From: Paenibacillus sediminis
Lineage (GTDB): Bacteria > Bacillota > Bacilli > Paenibacillales > Paenibacillaceae
Direction: 5' to 3'
Length of the DNA stretch: 53,484 nt
NCBI RefSeq assembly: GCF_017873765.1
Contig: NZ_JAGGKP010000017.1
Location: 1 to 53,484 of the forward strand
Shown piece after piece: positions 27,959 through 36,468 of this stretch. Both the position numbers and the translations under genes were made by a program. The first letter of the stretch is position 1. Each line of letters begins with the position of its first letter. The notes under the pieces were generated by a model. It saw only the letters and a list, made by a program, of their open reading frames with translations, was not told the DNA's origin and ran no database searches.

Positions 27959-28581
27959 GTTCAGCTCACGTAGATCATACACACGGCACTCTTCCGCATG
28001 AACCAGAGAAGGCGACGCACGAAGGCCGCAATAAAATTCTCGGCTTTTGGCTCTTTCTCGGCGGTGAATCGGTTCTCTTCGGTACCCTCTTTGCAACATT
28101 CTTAGCTTTGCGTAATCAAACTAACGAAGGACCGACGGCTCATGAGTTGTTCAATATGGGAATGACCGCAGCGGCAACCTTTATCTTGCTTACGAGTAGT
28201 TTAACGAGTGTATTCGCCATTCAAGCGATGCATCGCCATAAATTGAAACAGCTCGTTGCTTGGCTTGGTATTACTGTAGTTCTAGGTCTTGGTTTCTTGG
28301 GACTAGAAATTTATGAATTCGCAGAGTATGTACACAAAGAGCATTTTGGAATGACGACAAGTGCGTTCAGTTCATCATTTTATACACTTGTTGGATTTCA
28401 CGGAGCCCACGTCTTGTTCGGTATTTTGTGGATATCACTATTGATTGCACAGTTGTTCAAAAAAGGATTAACGGTTGTTACGGCACCGAAAATTTACGTG
28501 TCTGCAATCTACTGGCACTTCATTGACGTAGTATGGGTATTCATCTTTACGGTCGTTTATCTCCTTGGAAAGGTGGGCTAA
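27955..28581 (+). CDS. ctaE: Cytochrome c oxidase subunit III
   Basis: A 208-residue membrane subunit with five hydrophobic segments, typical of the short bacillar subunit III. Conserved phrases are GFWLFLGGESVLFGTLFATF, GFHGAHVLFGILWI and YWHFIDVVWVFIFTVVYL. It overlaps ctaD by ATGA and is followed three bases later by subunit IV, so the oxidase genes are translated as a unit. Confidence 0.95.
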   Translation: MSSAHVDHTHGTLPHEPEKATHEGRNKILGFWLFLGGESVLFGTLFATFLALRNQTNEGPTAHELFNMGMTAAATFILLTSSLTSVFAIQAMHRHKLKQLVAWLGITVVLGLGFLGLEIYEFAEYVHKEHFGMTTSAFSSSFYTLVGFHGAHVLFGILWISLLIAQLFKKGLTVVTAPKIYVSAIYWHFIDVVWVFIFTVVYLLGKVG

Positions 28582-28584
28582 CCC

Positions 28585-28908
28585 ATGACTGTAGATCATC
28601 AACAAACAGATCATGATGTTATTAAACATGGTCACCGACACGAGGGACCTTACAAGCATGTCGTTGCTTTTATCTTCTCCATTGTGCTCACATTAATTGC
28701 TTTTGCAGCAGTCGCTGCTGGCGGTGTGAACACAACATTTACAGTGATCATTCTGCTTGTTATGGCTGTATTGCAAGTGTTAGTCCAACTAGGCTATTGG
28801 ATGCACATGAAAGATAAAGGACACTTTATTCCGATTTTGTTCTTGGTTGGCGGTTTCTTCGTTGCTTTCACATGTGTCGTCATGGCACTTAGCTGGGTTT
28901 GGTGGTAA
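28585..28908 (+). CDS. ctaF: Cytochrome c oxidase subunit IV
   Basis: A 107-residue membrane protein with three hydrophobic segments, matching bacterial oxidase subunit IV (COX4_pro): HVVAFIFSIVLTLIAFAAV, VMAVLQVLVQLGYWMHMK and a final VVMALSWVWW. It helps assemble or stabilise the CuB site. It starts three bases after ctaE and ends just before a strong terminator. Confidence 0.93.
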   Translation: MTVDHQQTDHDVIKHGHRHEGPYKHVVAFIFSIVLTLIAFAAVAAGGVNTTFTVIILLVMAVLQVLVQLGYWMHMKDKGHFIPILFLVGGFFVAFTCVVMALSWVWW

Positions 28909-28916
28909 GATGATAA

Positions 28917-28953
28917 GAAGAGGCGGGCAGGTATTACTGCCCCCTCTTTTTTC
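28917..28953 (+). terminator. Terminator after ctaF
   Basis: AAGAGGCGGGCAG and CTGCCCCCTCTT pair with one mismatch around GTATTA, followed by six T residues. It separates ctaCDEF from ctaG, which must be read through or have its own promoter. Confidence 0.85.
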
Positions 28954-29014
28954 GGTAATAAGGCTATGTCATAAATTAGACAGATTTACGAAGCCGGCTT
29001 AAGGAGGTTTGGAC

Positions 29015-29932
29015 TTGCTGGGATTACAATACTTTAGCTTTACAGATTTATGGAGTCCACTGTTTATGGCTTTTATGCTGCTTATTATTGGCGGCTATTT
29101 TGTTGTAATTGGACCATTAAGTGAGAAATTTGAGGGTGCCGAACATGTCAGCCTAGGCCAAAAGGTTCTATTTGTCTCAGGAATCGCCATCCTTTATTTA
29201 GCACAGGGCGGGCCAGTTAGCTTGCTAGGACATACGATGTTTACGTTTCACATGCTTAGTATGGCTCTTTCATATCTTGTTGCTCCGCCTCTAGTCATGT
29301 TAGGCATTCCTGTATGGCTATGGCGTGCGGCGCTAAGAGTAAATCCTTTCCGGCGCTTATCATTTCTAGCAAGTCCGATTGTGGCGGCCGTATTGTTCAA
29401 CGGATTATTTTCGTTGTATCATATTCCTGTAATACATGATTACGTCATGCTTCATTTTACGGCGCACAGATTGTACTACCTCATTCTATTGATTACTTCC
29501 GTTCTGATGTGGTGGACACTGATTAGACCGCTTCCTGAAGAAAAAGGAATTTCAAGCCTGAAGAAGATCGGCTACATATTCCTCAATATGGTGCTGCTTA
29601 CACCGGCGTGTGCTTTAATTATTTTTGCAAAAGAACCGATGTATGCAACCTTCAGTGATCCGAACGCATGGGCAAAGGCGATGGGATATTGTACTTCAGG
29701 AGATCCGAGCGCTTTACTGCGTGCATATGGAGGACCTAAGTTCTTTAACATATTGGACACAACGGTTGATCAACAGGTTGGCGGGATAGTGATGAAATTT
29801 ACGCAAGAGTTTATATTTGCTTCAATGATGGGCTATGTATTTTACAATTGGTATAAAAATGAGAATAATAATGATGATGAACAAGTGTTGCCTCGAATGG
29901 AACCGGCAGATCAGAACATCAGTCAACGATAA
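29015..29932 (+). CDS. ctaG: Cytochrome c oxidase assembly factor CtaG (Caa3_CtaG)
   Basis: A 305-residue protein with about seven membrane segments, needed in Bacillus for assembly of caa3 oxidase. Conserved residues include GHTMFTFHMLSMALSYLVAP, and HxxH-type residues such as LHFTAHRLYYL. I place the start at TTG 29015, because AAGGAGG (29001-29007) is seven bases away; the TTG at 29009 would leave only one base. It follows the ctaCDEF terminator by 60 bp and precedes the DUF420 gene by 23 bp. Confidence 0.88.
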   Translation: MLGLQYFSFTDLWSPLFMAFMLLIIGGYFVVIGPLSEKFEGAEHVSLGQKVLFVSGIAILYLAQGGPVSLLGHTMFTFHMLSMALSYLVAPPLVMLGIPVWLWRAALRVNPFRRLSFLASPIVAAVLFNGLFSLYHIPVIHDYVMLHFTAHRLYYLILLITSVLMWWTLIRPLPEEKGISSLKKIGYIFLNMVLLTPACALIIFAKEPMYATFSDPNAWAKAMGYCTSGDPSALLRAYGGPKFFNILDTTVDQQVGGIVMKFTQEFIFASMMGYVFYNWYKNENNNDDEQVLPRMEPADQNISQR

Positions 29933-29955
29933 AGACAACTTTGAGGAGGATGAAC

Positions 29956-30420
29956 ATGGATTTATTTTTCGTGCTGCCTACAATCAGCACTTCCTTTATT
30001 GCAATCAGTGCCATATTGGTTGCTATTGGGTGGATTTTAATCATTAAGGGGCGCCGCGAAGCTCATAAGAAAGTGATGATTACAGCTGCGATAGCGGCCT
30101 TGCTGTTTTTCGTTATCTATATGTCACGAACCGTATTTATCGGTAACACGGAGTGGGGCGGACCGGACAAGCTTAAAATTTACTATCAAGTGTTTCTTAT
30201 TTTCCACATTACACTCGCGACAGTGGGGGCTGTCTTTGGTCTAACTACACTCTTTTTAGCTTTCAAAGAGAAGTTTGCGAAACATCGGAAGTGGGGAAGA
30301 ACGACTGCAATTATTTGGTTTTTCTCTGCGATTACGGGTATTATGGTATATATACTTCTGTACTTGCTTTATCCAGGCGGACATACGAAGCCAGTGTGGG
30401 AAGTTATTCTTGGGATGTAA
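29956..30420 (+). CDS. DUF420 membrane protein (CtaM/YozB-like)
   Basis: A 154-residue protein with four hydrophobic segments. Family features are HKKVMITAAIAALLFFVIYM and the His-bearing FHITLATVGAVFGLTTLFLAF. DUF420 proteins (CtaM in Staphylococcus, YozB in Bacillus) are linked with heme-copper oxidase maturation, which agrees with the position after ctaG. ATG 29956 is set by GAGGAGG six bases upstream. The PadR gene begins 32 bp downstream. Confidence 0.85.
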   Translation: MDLFFVLPTISTSFIAISAILVAIGWILIIKGRREAHKKVMITAAIAALLFFVIYMSRTVFIGNTEWGGPDKLKIYYQVFLIFHITLATVGAVFGLTTLFLAFKEKFAKHRKWGRTTAIIWFFSAITGIMVYILLYLLYPGGHTKPVWEVILGM

Positions 30421-30452
30421 AAGAGGAGCCGACTTATAGAAAGGATTTCTCT

Positions 30453-31007
30453 ATGAATTCATTAGGTTATACGCTGCTTGGCATGATTGCAAGAAAGCCA
30501 TCTTCAGGTTATGAGCTAAAGCGAAATTTAGAAGGCTTTTGGCATGTGGAATATAGTCAAATTTATCCTCTCTTATCCAAGATGGAGCAAGAGGGGCTTA
30601 CAACCTATGAACTTGAAGAACAATCGGGCAATAAGCCGGATAAGAAAATATATTCAATTACAAGCAAGGGCCTCACGTTATTAAAAGAGTGGCTGCCTAA
30701 ACCGCCAGCCCCTCCTGTTCAAAGAGATGAATTTTTGGCAAAAGTAAATACGATGTGGTTAACAGAGCCGTATACGATGAAATTATTATTTGAAGAACGT
30801 ATAGCGGCGTTCAAGAAACAAGTTGCTCATCATAAGGAAGAGCTGCGGGTGATGGAAGAACAATTCGGAGATGGGGTTCAAGATTTGTCTTCTATATATT
30901 TTGGACGATATATGCTCTACCACCAGCGCCTTCGCCACGACCAAGAGGAAATTGCTTGGTGCGAATGGGTTTTATCCATTGTAAACAAACAACTATCTTC
31001 TAAATAA
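30453..31007 (+). CDS. PadR-family transcriptional regulator
   Basis: A 184-residue regulator with the PadR winged helix at the N-terminus (LGYTLLGMIARKPSSGYELK, SQIYPLLSKMEQEGLTTYEL) and a C-terminal helical dimerisation region (Vir_act_alpha_C type) after residue 90. ATG 30453 is the start that gives the conserved N-terminal end; a longer open frame from 30291 overlaps the DUF420 gene out of frame and is unlikely. PadR proteins usually repress a transporter or stress gene. The nearest candidate is the ABC operon that follows the terminator, although that has its own GntR gene. Confidence 0.88.
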   Translation: MNSLGYTLLGMIARKPSSGYELKRNLEGFWHVEYSQIYPLLSKMEQEGLTTYELEEQSGNKPDKKIYSITSKGLTLLKEWLPKPPAPPVQRDEFLAKVNTMWLTEPYTMKLLFEERIAAFKKQVAHHKEELRVMEEQFGDGVQDLSSIYFGRYMLYHQRLRHDQEEIAWCEWVLSIVNKQLSSK

Positions 31008-31014
31008 AATAACG

Positions 31015-31052
31015 AAAAGTCTGACAGGAAATCGCTGTTAGACTTTTTTTAT
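31015..31052 (+). terminator. Terminator after the padR gene
   Basis: AAAAGTCTGACAG pairs with CTGTTAGACTTTT (one bulge) over a seven-base loop, with a run of T residues. It isolates the next operon. Confidence 0.8.
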
Positions 31053-31061
31053 TGTTAAATA

Positions 31062-31090
31062 TTGACTTTGTATAGAACGCTGTGTATACT
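31062..31090 (+). promoter_or_regulatory. Sigma-A promoter of the GntR/ABC operon
   Basis: TTGACT (31062-31067) and TATACT (31085-31090) are 17 bp apart, close to consensus. The -10 box lies inside the left arm of the palindrome at 31081-31118, so a repressor bound there would block RNA polymerase. Confidence 0.8.
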
Positions 31091-31118
31091 GTGTATATCA
31101 ATATATACAGTATACACA
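31081..31118 (+). promoter_or_regulatory. 38-bp palindromic operator, probable site for the YtrA-like repressor
   Basis: The left arm TGTGTATACTGTGTATAT and the right arm ATATATACAGTATACACA are near-perfect reverse complements around a central CA. GntR/YtrA repressors bind palindromes of GTGTAT-type repeats that overlap their own promoters, and this one covers the -10 and the start region of an operon that carries a YtrA-like gene. The link between protein and site is inferred. Confidence 0.75.
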
Positions 31119-31169
31119 GCAGCAAGATGTCTGTAACGCAATATTTAAATAAAAGCGGGGTAGATCCTA

Positions 31170-31889
31170 TTGAAGACGTTACGTGATGCTTGGTTCATTA
31201 CGGTCCAAGATTTAAAAAATGAACGCTTGTTCATTACATTTTCCTTTCTCTTTATGGTGTATATGGGCGGGATACTTAGTTTCATGATACGTACAAACTC
31301 AGATGTAGACCGGTTTTTTTATAAATCATTTATCGATTTCATGTTCTTTCTCTTAATTCCAATGCTTGGTTTTTATTTCTCGAGGCGCTCTTTTAAATAT
31401 TTACAAGAAGATTCATATACGCAAATGCTCGCGTATTTTCGATCATTGCCGATTTCACTTCGCGTGGTTATGTACAGCAGGGTTATTCAATCCTTACTAG
31501 CGTTTGCAATGAACAGTGTAATTGTGTTCAGTATGATTTATTGGTTATCAGGCTTAAGCACCCAATTAACCATCGTTCAATATATCTCATTTACAATTAC
31601 ATGGATAGGGATTGGGCTTGCGATTACGGGCGTATATATTAATTTTGAATTTCTGTATAAAGGGAAAATATATTTGTGGTACACGTTATTCATTATGCTA
31701 GTTACGGCTGTGTTGGTTGCAGGGTTACACTTTCTTGGAATAAATGTGATGAGTTTAGTGATTGAATCAGCCCAAAGATGGGGAATGTTATCTCCCCTTA
31801 TGTGGGGATCGGTAGTAATCGGACTGATCGTGCTTGCCATGCTGTGTAAGACTACATTAAATAAGTTAGAACGACGTGATCTATTATAA
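31170..31889 (+). CDS. Membrane protein of ABC exporter operon (permease-like)
   Basis: A 239-residue protein with six hydrophobic segments (about residues 20-40, 55-72, 100-128, 133-160, 170-190 and 205-228), consistent with an ABC-2 type permease subunit. I see no diagnostic motif. It starts at TTG 31170 after GCGGGGT and is the first gene of the operon. The next gene encodes a YtrA-like repressor, then ATPase genes, so it is most likely the membrane partner of the YtrB-like ATPase. Confidence 0.75.
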   Translation: MKTLRDAWFITVQDLKNERLFITFSFLFMVYMGGILSFMIRTNSDVDRFFYKSFIDFMFFLLIPMLGFYFSRRSFKYLQEDSYTQMLAYFRSLPISLRVVMYSRVIQSLLAFAMNSVIVFSMIYWLSGLSTQLTIVQYISFTITWIGIGLAITGVYINFEFLYKGKIYLWYTLFIMLVTAVLVAGLHFLGINVMSLVIESAQRWGMLSPLMWGSVVIGLIVLAMLCKTTLNKLERRDLL

Positions 31890-31942
31890 AAATGAATACC
31901 AAATTCATCCATATTACGTATTAGATGAGGTAGGTGCAAAGG

Positions 31943-32341
31943 GTGTGGATTCCCATTCAAATTAATGAACATAGCGCAGAGCCGCTATACCACCAAATTG
32001 AGAATCAGTTAAGATCGCTCATTATTAGCGGACAAATTGAGGAGGGGACTCTACTGCCTTCTATCAGAGAGTTCGCAAGCGGACTGAATTGCAGTGTCAT
32101 CACGGTACGAAGAGTGTATCAAGATTTGGAAAATGAAGGGCTGCTTCGAACAAAGCAAGGTACAGGAACATTTGTAGCCAAAGTAGGCGAAGACACACGT
32201 GATCAATACCGTGTCACAGCCGTACAGGAGGCAATCGACCATGCTGTTGATGTTGGATTATCTGTTCATCTATCCAAAGAAGAATTAATGCGTTTGTTCA
32301 CTGCAACATTAAATTTAAAATATAAGACTGATGACGAATAG
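31943..32341 (+). CDS. GntR-family (YtrA subfamily) transcriptional repressor
   Basis: A 132-residue regulator of YtrA size: a winged helix-turn-helix (EPLYHQIENQLRSLIISGQI, LPSIREFASGLNCSVITVRR, VYQDLENEGLLRTKQGTGTF) and a short C-terminal tail with no large effector domain. Two GTG starts, 31934 and 31943, are possible; the second gives the usual N-terminus (WIPIQINEHS) and is chosen with modest confidence. YtrA-type repressors of cell-envelope-stress ABC operons sit in the operon they control, as here, and probably bind the 38-bp palindrome upstream. Confidence 0.85.
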   Translation: MWIPIQINEHSAEPLYHQIENQLRSLIISGQIEEGTLLPSIREFASGLNCSVITVRRVYQDLENEGLLRTKQGTGTFVAKVGEDTRDQYRVTAVQEAIDHAVDVGLSVHLSKEELMRLFTATLNLKYKTDDE

Positions 32342-32356
32342 GATGTGAAGGCAGGT

Positions 32357-33247
32357 ATGGAACAGACTGTTATCGAATATAGGGGCGTACGTAAGCACCG
32401 CGGTCGTAAAATGATCGGACCCATTGATCTTCGTATTCCTAAGGGTTACGTTATCGCGATTGTTGGAGAGAACGGCTCAGGTAAAAGTACGATGATGAAT
32501 ATGCTTATGCAAATGGTCATTCCAGATGAGGGTGAGATCTCTTGGTTTGGTCAAGGCGAATTAAAAGAAATGACGACCGAAATGAAGCAGCAAATTGCAT
32601 TTGTTCCTGAGCAGACGAGTCCAGAAGAAAATAGATGGACGGTAGACCAAGCAGTAAAGTTTCGTTCCTACTGGTATCCTGACTGGGACTCAGCCTATTA
32701 TGAACAGCTCATGGACCGCTTTGGCGTGCCGAGAGATGTTAAGCTTCGCAAATTGTCTAAGGGTGAGCAGCGAAAATTCGAAATTGCGGCGGCATTAGCT
32801 GCACGTCCAAAACTTCTCCTTCTGGATGAACCGTCTTCTGGACTGGATCCTTTTGCTTGGAAGATGATGATTGATGAACTTCGTCTCTTTATGCAAGGAG
32901 GAGAGACAACAATTGTGATGAATACGCATATTGTTGATGAGGTGAAGAAGCTTGCAGATTACATTGTGATGATTCATCAAGGTCAGCTCATGGGGATGGC
33001 TGAGAAGGATAGCCTGCTCGATAATTGGAAAGAAGTCTGGCTAAGCACCGAAGAAGAAATTGCAGATGACCTGCCGGGTGTAGTGAGCTGGCAGCGGGAG
33101 ACTTCTACTATACTTAGGGTACTAACAACAGAATGCCAAGCTTTAGAACATACACTCCATGAGGCAGATATTCAAATGTTAAAAATGAGAGGATTAGAGC
33201 TGGATGAAGTGTTAAGTCTATGGATTCAAGGACATAAGCCAGCGTAA
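32357..33247 (+). CDS. ABC transporter ATP-binding protein (YtrB-like)
   Basis: A 296-residue ATPase subunit. Walker A GENGSGKS is at about residues 37-44, the signature is LSKGEQRKFEIA (about 135-146), and Walker B is LLLLDEPSSGLD followed by a His-containing switch MNTHIVDE. The C-terminal 80 residues form a regulatory extension typical of the YtrB/EcsA type. Two starts, GTG 32345 and ATG 32357, are close; the ATG is preferred because of AAGGCAGGT. It should pair with the permease-like protein at the head of the operon. Confidence 0.9.
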   Translation: MEQTVIEYRGVRKHRGRKMIGPIDLRIPKGYVIAIVGENGSGKSTMMNMLMQMVIPDEGEISWFGQGELKEMTTEMKQQIAFVPEQTSPEENRWTVDQAVKFRSYWYPDWDSAYYEQLMDRFGVPRDVKLRKLSKGEQRKFEIAAALAARPKLLLLDEPSSGLDPFAWKMMIDELRLFMQGGETTIVMNTHIVDEVKKLADYIVMIHQGQLMGMAEKDSLLDNWKEVWLSTEEEIADDLPGVVSWQRETSTILRVLTTECQALEHTLHEADIQMLKMRGLELDEVLSLWIQGHKPA

Positions 33248-33305
33248 TGATGATGTTTACTTTTAAGAAGTGATGAGAAATGCGGAAACGAAAGGGAGAT
33301 GAGAA

Positions 33306-34208
33306 ATGGAAAGGTTGCAATTAAACAAAGTTGTGAAAAATTTTGCCGACAAGACAGCGGTAAATGAAATTAGTTTAAAAGTTGGCGAAGGGGAAATTTA
33401 CGGTCTTCTTGGAGCAAATGGCGCAGGTAAAACGACAACGATGCGGATGGTGCTAGGTCTTATTTATCCTGACGCTGGGGAAATTCTGTATAACGGCAAG
33501 CCTTACAGCAAGGAACTCAGGCAGACGATGGGCTACCTCCCAGAAGAACGCGGACTGTATCCGAAAGTGAAAGTAAGCGATCAAATTATATATTTGGCAC
33601 AGCTGCGCGGGATGTCAGCTAAGGATGCAGACAAAAGTCTGCGCTACTGGCTCGAACGATTTGAAGTTCCAGAATATTACGATAAGCGGATAGAAGAACT
33701 ATCCAAAGGGAATCAGCAAAAAATGGGATTCATCGCTGCCGTTGTGCACAATCCACAAATTCTTATTTTAGACGAAGCGTTTAGCGGGCTAGATCCTGTT
33801 AACGTAGAGCTGCTGAAAGCTACGGTCAGAGAGCTTCGTGATCAGGGAACGAGCATTCTGTTCTCTACTCACCGGATGGAACATGTAGAGGAACTGTGCC
33901 GCAAGATCACGATTTTGCATCGTTCGAATACGGTTCTACAAGGGGATATTAAAGAGATTAAGAGCAGATATCCTAGGGAGGAAGTGCTGCTCTTGACGGA
34001 CGGTGAAGTGAGCGGACTTCAGCAAATTGCGGGTGTCAAAGGGGTAGATCGTCTGGAAGAAGGATATCTCATTCATATATCCGATGTCTCTGCTGCACAG
34101 CAAATTTTGCGCACAGCAATGGAACAAACGACAGTTCAAAGATTTGAAGTGAAAGAGCCAACGTTAAACCAAATCTTTATTAGAACGGTAGGTGAATCCA
34201 ATGAATAA
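33306..34208 (+). CDS. natA: ABC transporter ATP-binding protein (NatA-like)
   Basis: A 300-residue ATPase with Walker A GANGAGKTT, signature LSKGNQQKMGFIA, Walker B LILDEAFSGLD and switch His in FSTHRMEHVEELC. A C-terminal DUF4162-type domain follows (from about 210), as in NatA, the ATPase of a sodium or drug exporter. It starts 59 bp after the preceding ATPase gene and overlaps the permease gene by eight bases, so the pair is translationally coupled. The symbol is by similarity of arrangement; sodium export itself is not shown. Confidence 0.88.
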   Translation: MERLQLNKVVKNFADKTAVNEISLKVGEGEIYGLLGANGAGKTTTMRMVLGLIYPDAGEILYNGKPYSKELRQTMGYLPEERGLYPKVKVSDQIIYLAQLRGMSAKDADKSLRYWLERFEVPEYYDKRIEELSKGNQQKMGFIAAVVHNPQILILDEAFSGLDPVNVELLKATVRELRDQGTSILFSTHRMEHVEELCRKITILHRSNTVLQGDIKEIKSRYPREEVLLLTDGEVSGLQQIAGVKGVDRLEEGYLIHISDVSAAQQILRTAMEQTTVQRFEVKEPTLNQIFIRTVGESNE

Positions 34209-35490
34209 ATTGGGTACTGTAATTGCCTTTACGTATAAGAACAAAGTAAAAACAAAAGCGTTTCTCATCACAACATTAATTATGGCGATTCTAATCTGTG
34301 TCGGAGCTAATGTTCCTTATTTTATTCATTTATTTACAGAGGGTAAAGGTCAAAATAAAGCACCAGCATCGATCGGTATTGTGTACGCTGATCAGAGTGA
34401 CATTGCAGAAAATCTTCAAAGCTATATAGAGCAGAGAAATGCGGGAAAATATCATTTTGTAAAAGTTGATAAACTCGATGAAACGACTTTAAACCACGAT
34501 GTGAGTAGCGGAAAGCTGGATGGATATATTCAGTTTGTGAAGCAAGAGGGTTCGAATTTCCCCAACGTAATGTACACATCGAAGAAGGGCAAAATCGACT
34601 CCGCACTTGAGACGGATTTGCAAACGGCACTGCAGGGCATTAAGACGCAGCATATCGTGAAGCAATCATTGACGGATGCACAGCTTGCTGAGCTGAATAC
34701 ACCTGTACAAATCGCCACTCAAGGTGTAGACGATCAGGATAAAGACGGGAAAGCAGGCAGCTCGGAGGCTGTGAAAATTATGAATTACGTTGTTGTGTAT
34801 GCACTGCTTCTCTTGTTCTTCATTTCTATTATTTCTACAGGCAATATGATTGCATCTGAGGTGACGACCGAGAAGAGCTCGCGCATTATGGAAATATTAA
34901 TTACAAGCGTGTCACCGCTCAATCAAATGTTTGGGAAAATCATTGGGATGTTCCTCGTCGGTATATCGCAAATTGCTTTGTATGCGGTTGTCGCCGTCAT
35001 TAATATTATGCTTCCGCATAATCAGCACTTGCTAGGTAACTGGCATTTAAATTTTTCACAAATCGGCTTAGATGTTCTTATCTATGGATTAATCTTCTAC
35101 GTGCTCGGATATTTTCTTTATGCTGTGTTGTTTGCTGCGATCGGTTCGATGGTGAGTCGTACAGAAGAGCTTGGTCAAGCGGTTTTGCCGATTACGATGT
35201 TGGCGCTTGTAGCTTTCTACATTCCAACGTTCAGCTTAAGCACACCGGATACACTTCTGGTGAAGATTGCGTCCTTTGTTCCGTTCACATCCCCAACGAC
35301 GATGCTTGTACGGGTCGGTCTTGGTGAAGTATCCACTTGGGAAATTTTTGTGTCGCTTGCTATTCTTGCCGTATCCATTCTCTTCTTCGGATGGTTGTCT
35401 GCAAAAATTTATCGCACAGGCGTTCTTATGTACGGTAAGCGCCCAACGTGGAAAGAGCTGCGCAAAGCGATGAAGGCTTATAAGATTTAG
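34201..35490 (+). CDS. natB: ABC-2 type permease (NatB-like)
   Basis: A 429-residue permease with a first membrane helix at about residues 20-45, a large extracytoplasmic domain (about 50-190) and five or more helices in the C-terminal half. The phrase ASEVTTEKSSRIMEILITSVSP is the conserved ABC-2 loop. It is the partner of the NatA-like ATPase with which it overlaps by eight bases. ATG 34201 is chosen over a GTG at 34192. A hairpin and a long T-run lie 110-150 bp downstream. Confidence 0.9.
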   Translation: MNKLGTVIAFTYKNKVKTKAFLITTLIMAILICVGANVPYFIHLFTEGKGQNKAPASIGIVYADQSDIAENLQSYIEQRNAGKYHFVKVDKLDETTLNHDVSSGKLDGYIQFVKQEGSNFPNVMYTSKKGKIDSALETDLQTALQGIKTQHIVKQSLTDAQLAELNTPVQIATQGVDDQDKDGKAGSSEAVKIMNYVVVYALLLLFFISIISTGNMIASEVTTEKSSRIMEILITSVSPLNQMFGKIIGMFLVGISQIALYAVVAVINIMLPHNQHLLGNWHLNFSQIGLDVLIYGLIFYVLGYFLYAVLFAAIGSMVSRTEELGQAVLPITMLALVAFYIPTFSLSTPDTLLVKIASFVPFTSPTTMLVRVGLGEVSTWEIFVSLAILAVSILFFGWLSAKIYRTGVLMYGKRPTWKELRKAMKAYKI

Positions 35491-35590
35491 GATGTTACTT
35501 GCTCATTTCACATGTGAGTAATATTTACTATTGAGACCGATTATATTACCCATCGAGAATTTTATATTAGCAAATGAGACAGAAAATATT

Positions 35591-35637
35591 TAACCCAGTT
35601 GAATCAGTCCTTGATCCTGCTGGTTTTTTTTTTTTAC
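35591..35637 (+). terminator. Probable terminator downstream of natB
   Basis: AACCCAG and CTGGTT flank an A/T-rich loop and are followed by about 12 T residues. The stem is short, but the T-run is very strong. The gap 35491-35727 otherwise holds a TGTTACTTG sequence right after natB that might be a transposon end, and nothing else that I recognise. Confidence 0.5.
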
Positions 35638-35727
35638 AAGGTTTATAACGTAAGATTAGTGATCAAAATTATTAATATAAATAATTATATAAACGATTGG
35701 CATTTTGCGAATTTGAGGTGGGAAGAA

Positions 35728-36468
35728 GTGGACTGGCTAAGCAAAACCTGGATAGAAGAGGACGAAATTTTTGCTCCAAAAAGGAAGGTGAATAACAGAG
35801 GAAGCCAATGGTATCCTCACATCATCGGAAGTTTCTACAGCTATATAAATGGAAGACCTGTTGGGTATGAATCGCTTAACGAAAGAATGTTTTACGCTTA
35901 TCTAGAGCTTGACAGAGAAGTAGTACGATATTATGTACAACCTATTCAAGTGTTAGTATCAACCGGAGGAAAGGAGTGGCATCATGTACCCGACACTTTG
36001 GTTTTCCGACAATGGAGTCGTCCACTTCTGTATCAAATAAAAGAAAGTGAGGAAGACATTCAAGATGAAGTGACTCAAATTTGTAATAAGGAGTGTGAAT
36101 TGATAGCAAAAATGTATAGTTGGGATTATCGAGTAATATATCCCAAAACTCTCCCAGCTCCTTTACCCCATAATATTAACTTCCTAAATGGCTATCTTAG
36201 AACTTGTAATTATTATAGTGAGTGGGCGGATAAAGTCATTCTACGGCTTAGCTACATAGGCCCTTGTTCAGTAGAAGTTCTTTCACAAAGTTTTATGGAT
36301 GTAATTGATCCTCTTCATATTAAGCCACTTGTGTATCACTTAATAGCACATGGTTACTTTTTAATTGATGTTCTCAAAACTATAGGCTCTCAATCCATAA
36401 TTACTGTCAATTTTGAAATGAAATCCGCGTTATCCATTAAAGAAGATTTTAAGGGGGAGTTGTTCTAA
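35728..36468 (+). CDS. tnsA: Tn7-like transposase subunit TnsA (endonuclease)
   Basis: A 246-residue protein with the TnsA layout: an N-terminal PD-(D/E)xK-type nuclease and a C-terminal winged-helix region. Catalytic features are visible: ESLNERMFYAY with the first acidic residue, the Asp in HHVPDTLVF at about residue 93, and the Q-x-K of LYQIKES at about 107. GTG 35728 is chosen because it follows GAGGTGGGAAG and sits at the conserved N-terminus; the longer frame from 35599 starts in a T-run. TnsA would cut the 5' ends of the element. It overlaps tnsB by one base (TAATG). Base composition is A/T-richer than the neighbours, as expected for transferred DNA. Confidence 0.85.
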   Translation: MDWLSKTWIEEDEIFAPKRKVNNRGSQWYPHIIGSFYSYINGRPVGYESLNERMFYAYLELDREVVRYYVQPIQVLVSTGGKEWHHVPDTLVFRQWSRPLLYQIKESEEDIQDEVTQICNKECELIAKMYSWDYRVIYPKTLPAPLPHNINFLNGYLRTCNYYSEWADKVILRLSYIGPCSVEVLSQSFMDVIDPLHIKPLVYHLIAHGYFLIDVLKTIGSQSIITVNFEMKSALSIKEDFKGELF

